Below are positions 22,298 through 24,458 of a stretch of DNA of 24,458 nucleotides, piece by piece. Numbering within the stretch: position 1 is the stretch's first letter; each line of letters opens with the position of its first letter. The DNA comes from Betaproteobacteria bacterium (lineage in GTDB: Bacteria > Pseudomonadota > Gammaproteobacteria > Burkholderiales > Usitatibacteraceae), in the NCBI GenBank assembly GCA_012274175.1, contig JAAOZZ010000101.1:1-24458 (forward strand), read 5' to 3'. Under the pieces are notes generated by a model, which had not been told where the DNA came from, did not search any database, and worked only from the letters and a program-made list of their open reading frames with translations. The position numbers were made by a program, and so were the translations under genes.

Positions 22298-24061
22298 ATG
22301 ACGTCAGGCATCGAGGTGTCCGTGCCCGCGCTGGATGCGGGGTTCGACTCCGGAGCGGACGTCCGGAACGATTCCCTCGTGCTCGAAGGCCGCGGGTGGA
22401 CCTCGCAGTCTGTCGAGTGCGATCCCAAGCAGTTTGCGCTCGCTTCCCTCTTCAACCTCGCAGCGCCGGATCCGGTCGCAAGCGTTTCGTACCGCTCGCG
22501 CGGCAACCTGCTCGTCGTCGCGGGAGCCGCGCCCGGTGAGGCGCGCCGGTGCGCACACGCGCTGGCCGGCGAGCTGCACGTCACGCTCCTCGATCCCGCC
22601 GATCGCACCGGCACGGGATTCACCGCTTGGTCCGGGCGCATCGAGGCCCTGACGGGCTACCTCGGTGAATTCACCGCCACCATCGCCGATCTCGCCGCCT
22701 CCGACGCGCCGCCCGCGCGCTCGCCCACGCCGGCGAGCTTCGACCTCGTCCTGGATTTTTCCGCCACGCCGCTGTTCGCGATGCGCGAGCCGCCCCAGGG
22801 CTATCACCATGTCGCTCCGGGAGCGGACCCGGGCGCGATCGTGGCGGAGCTGCGCGAATCGGTCGGGGAGTTCGAGAAGCCCAAGTACTTCGCCTACCGC
22901 GAGAAGCTCTGCGCCCACAGCCGCTCCCACGTGGAGGGCTGCAACGCGTGCATCGAGGTCTGCTCCACCGGGGCGATCGCTGCCGACGGCGACCACGTCA
23001 CGGTCGAGCCGCACCTGTGCATGGGTTGCGGCGCCTGCTCCACCGTGTGCCCGTCGGGCGCGATGTCGTACCAGTATCCCCGCGTCACCCATCGCGGCGC
23101 ACAGATGAAGCAGCTGCTTTCCTCGTATCGCCACGCCGGCGGCGCGGACCCCTGCATCGTCTTCCACGACGGCGGCGACGCGCGGGGAATACTCGCTGCC
23201 GCCGCGGCAACGGCGCGCGGACTGCCTGCGCGCGCGTTGCCGCTCGAGACGTGGCACATCGCCGCCATCGGCCTCGACATCCTGCTGCCGGCCATCGCAT
23301 TCGGCGCGACCCAGGTGATCGTGCTCTCCGCGGGCAGGGACGACCCGGTCTACCGCGACGCCCTGCGTGAGCAGATGGCCATCGGGCAGGCCATCGTGAG
23401 CGCGCTGGGATACGCCGGAACCCACTTCGCACTGGTGGAGGCGGCGGGGCCCGAGGCGCTCGAGCAAGCGTTCGATGCGCTCGTCCCGGCGCAATCGCCT
23501 TCCGTGCCGGCCACGTTCCTGCTGTCCGACGACAAGCGCACGTCCATCGAATTCGCCGTCGAGCACCTTGCGCGCCACGGGCCGCGCCCGGTCGATGAGA
23601 TCGCGCTGCCCGCCGGTTCCCCTTATGGAGAAGTTCGCGTCGATCGCGACAAGTGCACCATGTGCATGGCTTGCGTGGGAGCGTGCCCGGCTTCGGCGCT
23701 CGTGGACGGCGTCGACAAGCCGCTGCTCAAGTTCATCGAGCGCAACTGCGTGCAATGCGGCCTGTGCGAGGCCACCTGTCCCGAGGACGCCATCTCCCTT
23801 TCGCCGCGGCTGCTGCTCGGAGCGGCGGCGCGCGAGGCGCGGCTGCTGAACGAGACCCAGCCCTTCCACTGCGTGAGCTGCGGCAAGCCCTTCGGCACCC
23901 GCCAGATGGTCGACGCGATGCTGGCGAGGCTCGCGGGCCATTCCATGTTCGCGGGCGAAGGGACGCTGCGCCGGCTGCAGATGTGCGGCGATTGCCGGGT
24001 CGTGGACATGATGGCGTCCAAGGACGAAGTGTCCGTCCTCAAGCTGGGGGCCGATTCGTGA
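22298..24061 (+). CDS. Four-cluster ferredoxin-like [4Fe-4S] protein of the formate dehydrogenase locus
   Basis: A 587-residue cytosolic iron-sulfur protein. Four [4Fe-4S] motifs come in two pairs: C205...C215-x2-C218-x3-C222 with C241-x2-C244-x2-C247-x3-C251, and C453-x2-C456-x2-C459-x3-C463 with C484-x2-C487-x2-C490-x3-C494. Between the pairs is an alpha/beta domain (about 285-400). Near the C-terminus two CxxC pairs (525/528 and 563/566) could bind zinc. The N-terminal 190 residues are poorly conserved. Proteins of this kind accompany DUF3305/3306 and TorD in formate dehydrogenase operons and probably pass electrons or help maturation (inference). ATG 22298 is the only start after an in-frame TAG at 22283 but lacks a ribosome site. 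Its stop overlaps the GTG of the chaperone gene. Confidence 0.87.
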   Translation: MTSGIEVSVPALDAGFDSGADVRNDSLVLEGRGWTSQSVECDPKQFALASLFNLAAPDPVASVSYRSRGNLLVVAGAAPGEARRCAHALAGELHVTLLDPADRTGTGFTAWSGRIEALTGYLGEFTATIADLAASDAPPARSPTPASFDLVLDFSATPLFAMREPPQGYHHVAPGADPGAIVAELRESVGEFEKPKYFAYREKLCAHSRSHVEGCNACIEVCSTGAIAADGDHVTVEPHLCMGCGACSTVCPSGAMSYQYPRVTHRGAQMKQLLSSYRHAGGADPCIVFHDGGDARGILAAAAATARGLPARALPLETWHIAAIGLDILLPAIAFGATQVIVLSAGRDDPVYRDALREQMAIGQAIVSALGYAGTHFALVEAAGPEALEQAFDALVPAQSPSVPATFLLSDDKRTSIEFAVEHLARHGPRPVDEIALPAGSPYGEVRVDRDKCTMCMACVGACPASALVDGVDKPLLKFIERNCVQCGLCEATCPEDAISLSPRLLLGAAAREARLLNETQPFHCVSCGKPFGTRQMVDAMLARLAGHSMFAGEGTLRRLQMCGDCRVVDMMASKDEVSVLKLGADS

Positions 24062-24458
24062 GCGCGCAGCCCGTGGCCGCTCCGGCGACGATCCGGCGCG
24101 CCCTGGCGCCCGAGGATGCGGCGCGCGCTAACTTCTATGCGCTGATCGCACGCCTGCTGTTCACCTCCCCGGACGCCGCGCTGCTGCGCGATATCGCGGG
24201 CGCCGATCCGATTCCCGCCGAAGGCGACGCGGAGCTGGCCCTCGCCTGGCAGGGACTCGTGGACGCCTCCTCGGTGATGGATGCGGATGCCGCGGCCGAG
24301 GAATACGAGGCGCTCTTCGTGGGAATGGGCAAGTCGGCGGTCCCGATCTACGCGGGCTACTACACCGGCGCGGCGGCGGTTGACCATCCGCGGGTGCTCA
24401 TTCGCGGCGATCTCGCCGCCCTGGGCCTCGCCCCGCGCGCGCAGTCCACGGAGCCCGA
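24058..24458 (+). CDS. TorD/DmsD-family molybdoenzyme chaperone, 5' part only
   Basis: The first 133 codons of a TorD-like chaperone that binds the signal peptide and apo-form of a molybdoenzyme until cofactor is in place; the rest lies beyond the right edge. It starts with GTG overlapping the previous stop (GTGA). ARANFYALIARLLFTSPDAALL is the first helical hairpin. EEYEALFVGMGKSAVPIYAGYYTG is the family signature region, with the conserved E-Y-x-x-L-F-V-G and P-x-Y. Together with fdhD, mobA and DUF3305/3306 it predicts a formate dehydrogenase catalytic gene next on the plus strand. Confidence 0.85.
   Translation, partial: MSAQPVAAPATIRRALAPEDAARANFYALIARLLFTSPDAALLRDIAGADPIPAEGDAELALAWQGLVDASSVMDADAAAEEYEALFVGMGKSAVPIYAGYYTGAAAVDHPRVLIRGDLAALGLAPRAQSTEP

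Noticed and set aside
22304..23941. A 545-codon minus-strand frame opposite the polyferredoxin gene
   Set aside because: The plus strand has four complete [4Fe-4S] motifs; the minus frame has no recognisable domain.
1..24458. Searched for tRNA, rRNA, CRISPR repeats, transposase genes and attachment-site repeats
   Set aside because: None was visible by eye. Gene spacing and composition look uniform, without signs of an island.

Overview
This is a GC-rich, gene-dense, intron-free bacterial chromosome segment. Gene content and order point to a betaproteobacterium. The evidence is a gloB / YafS-type methyltransferase / rnhA / dnaQ block, DUF1841, both N-degron aminoacyl transferases (aat and bpt) side by side, a CysB-type regulator, and a formate-dehydrogenase accessory module with DUF3305 and DUF3306. 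I see no rRNA, tRNA, insertion sequence, prophage or CRISPR array. This looks like ordinary core chromosome with some odd family members.

Layout. (1) 1-2239, minus: a TldD-type peptidase cut by the window edge, a hairpin terminator, then a GNAT acetyltransferase and glyoxalase II (gloB), whose ends overlap. (2) 2266-5958, plus: YafS-like methyltransferase, rnhA, dnaQ and a membrane GGDEF-EAL protein, packed with zero gap, a short gap bridged by a mini-ORF, and an overlap. (3) 6008-6687, plus: two small secreted c-type cytochromes behind a TATAAT box and ended by a clear terminator. (4) 7002-8134, plus: a VOC-fold gene broken by an in-frame amber codon, coupled to an SDR-fold gene that lacks the classical catalytic residues. 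(5) 8122-13252, minus: a long tight run aat - bpt - pyrD - ald - rnfB-like - nth - DUF1841, mostly with 4-8 base overlaps. (6) 13307-13930, plus: an unknown exported protein. (7) 13934-15451: a rhodanese divergent from cysB, with an inverted repeat in between. (8) 15467-21019, minus: a molybdenum-cofactor run moaA - fdhD - mobA - 2H phosphoesterase - moeA - thioesterase - Rieske-like protein. (9) 21101-24458, plus: DUF3305, DUF3306, a four-cluster ferredoxin-like protein and the start of a TorD-family chaperone.

How it fits together. Blocks 8 and 9 are divergent and read as one locus for making a molybdenum or tungsten formate dehydrogenase. MoaA, MoeA and MobA make and finish the cofactor, FdhD sulfurates it, the TorD-type chaperone would hold the apo-enzyme, and the polyferredoxin plus DUF3305/3306 are usual companions of such enzymes. 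The catalytic subunits probably lie just beyond the right edge (inference).

Points most worth a second look: the Rieske-like protein with Asp in place of a cluster His; the 2H phosphoesterase embedded in the Moco run; the SDR without N-S-Y; the amber-interrupted VOC gene; an orphan Shine-Dalgarno in the leader of the ferredoxin gene; and two genes whose -10 boxes sit exactly where a leaderless mRNA would need them. Nothing here amounts to a clearly new defence or mobile system.
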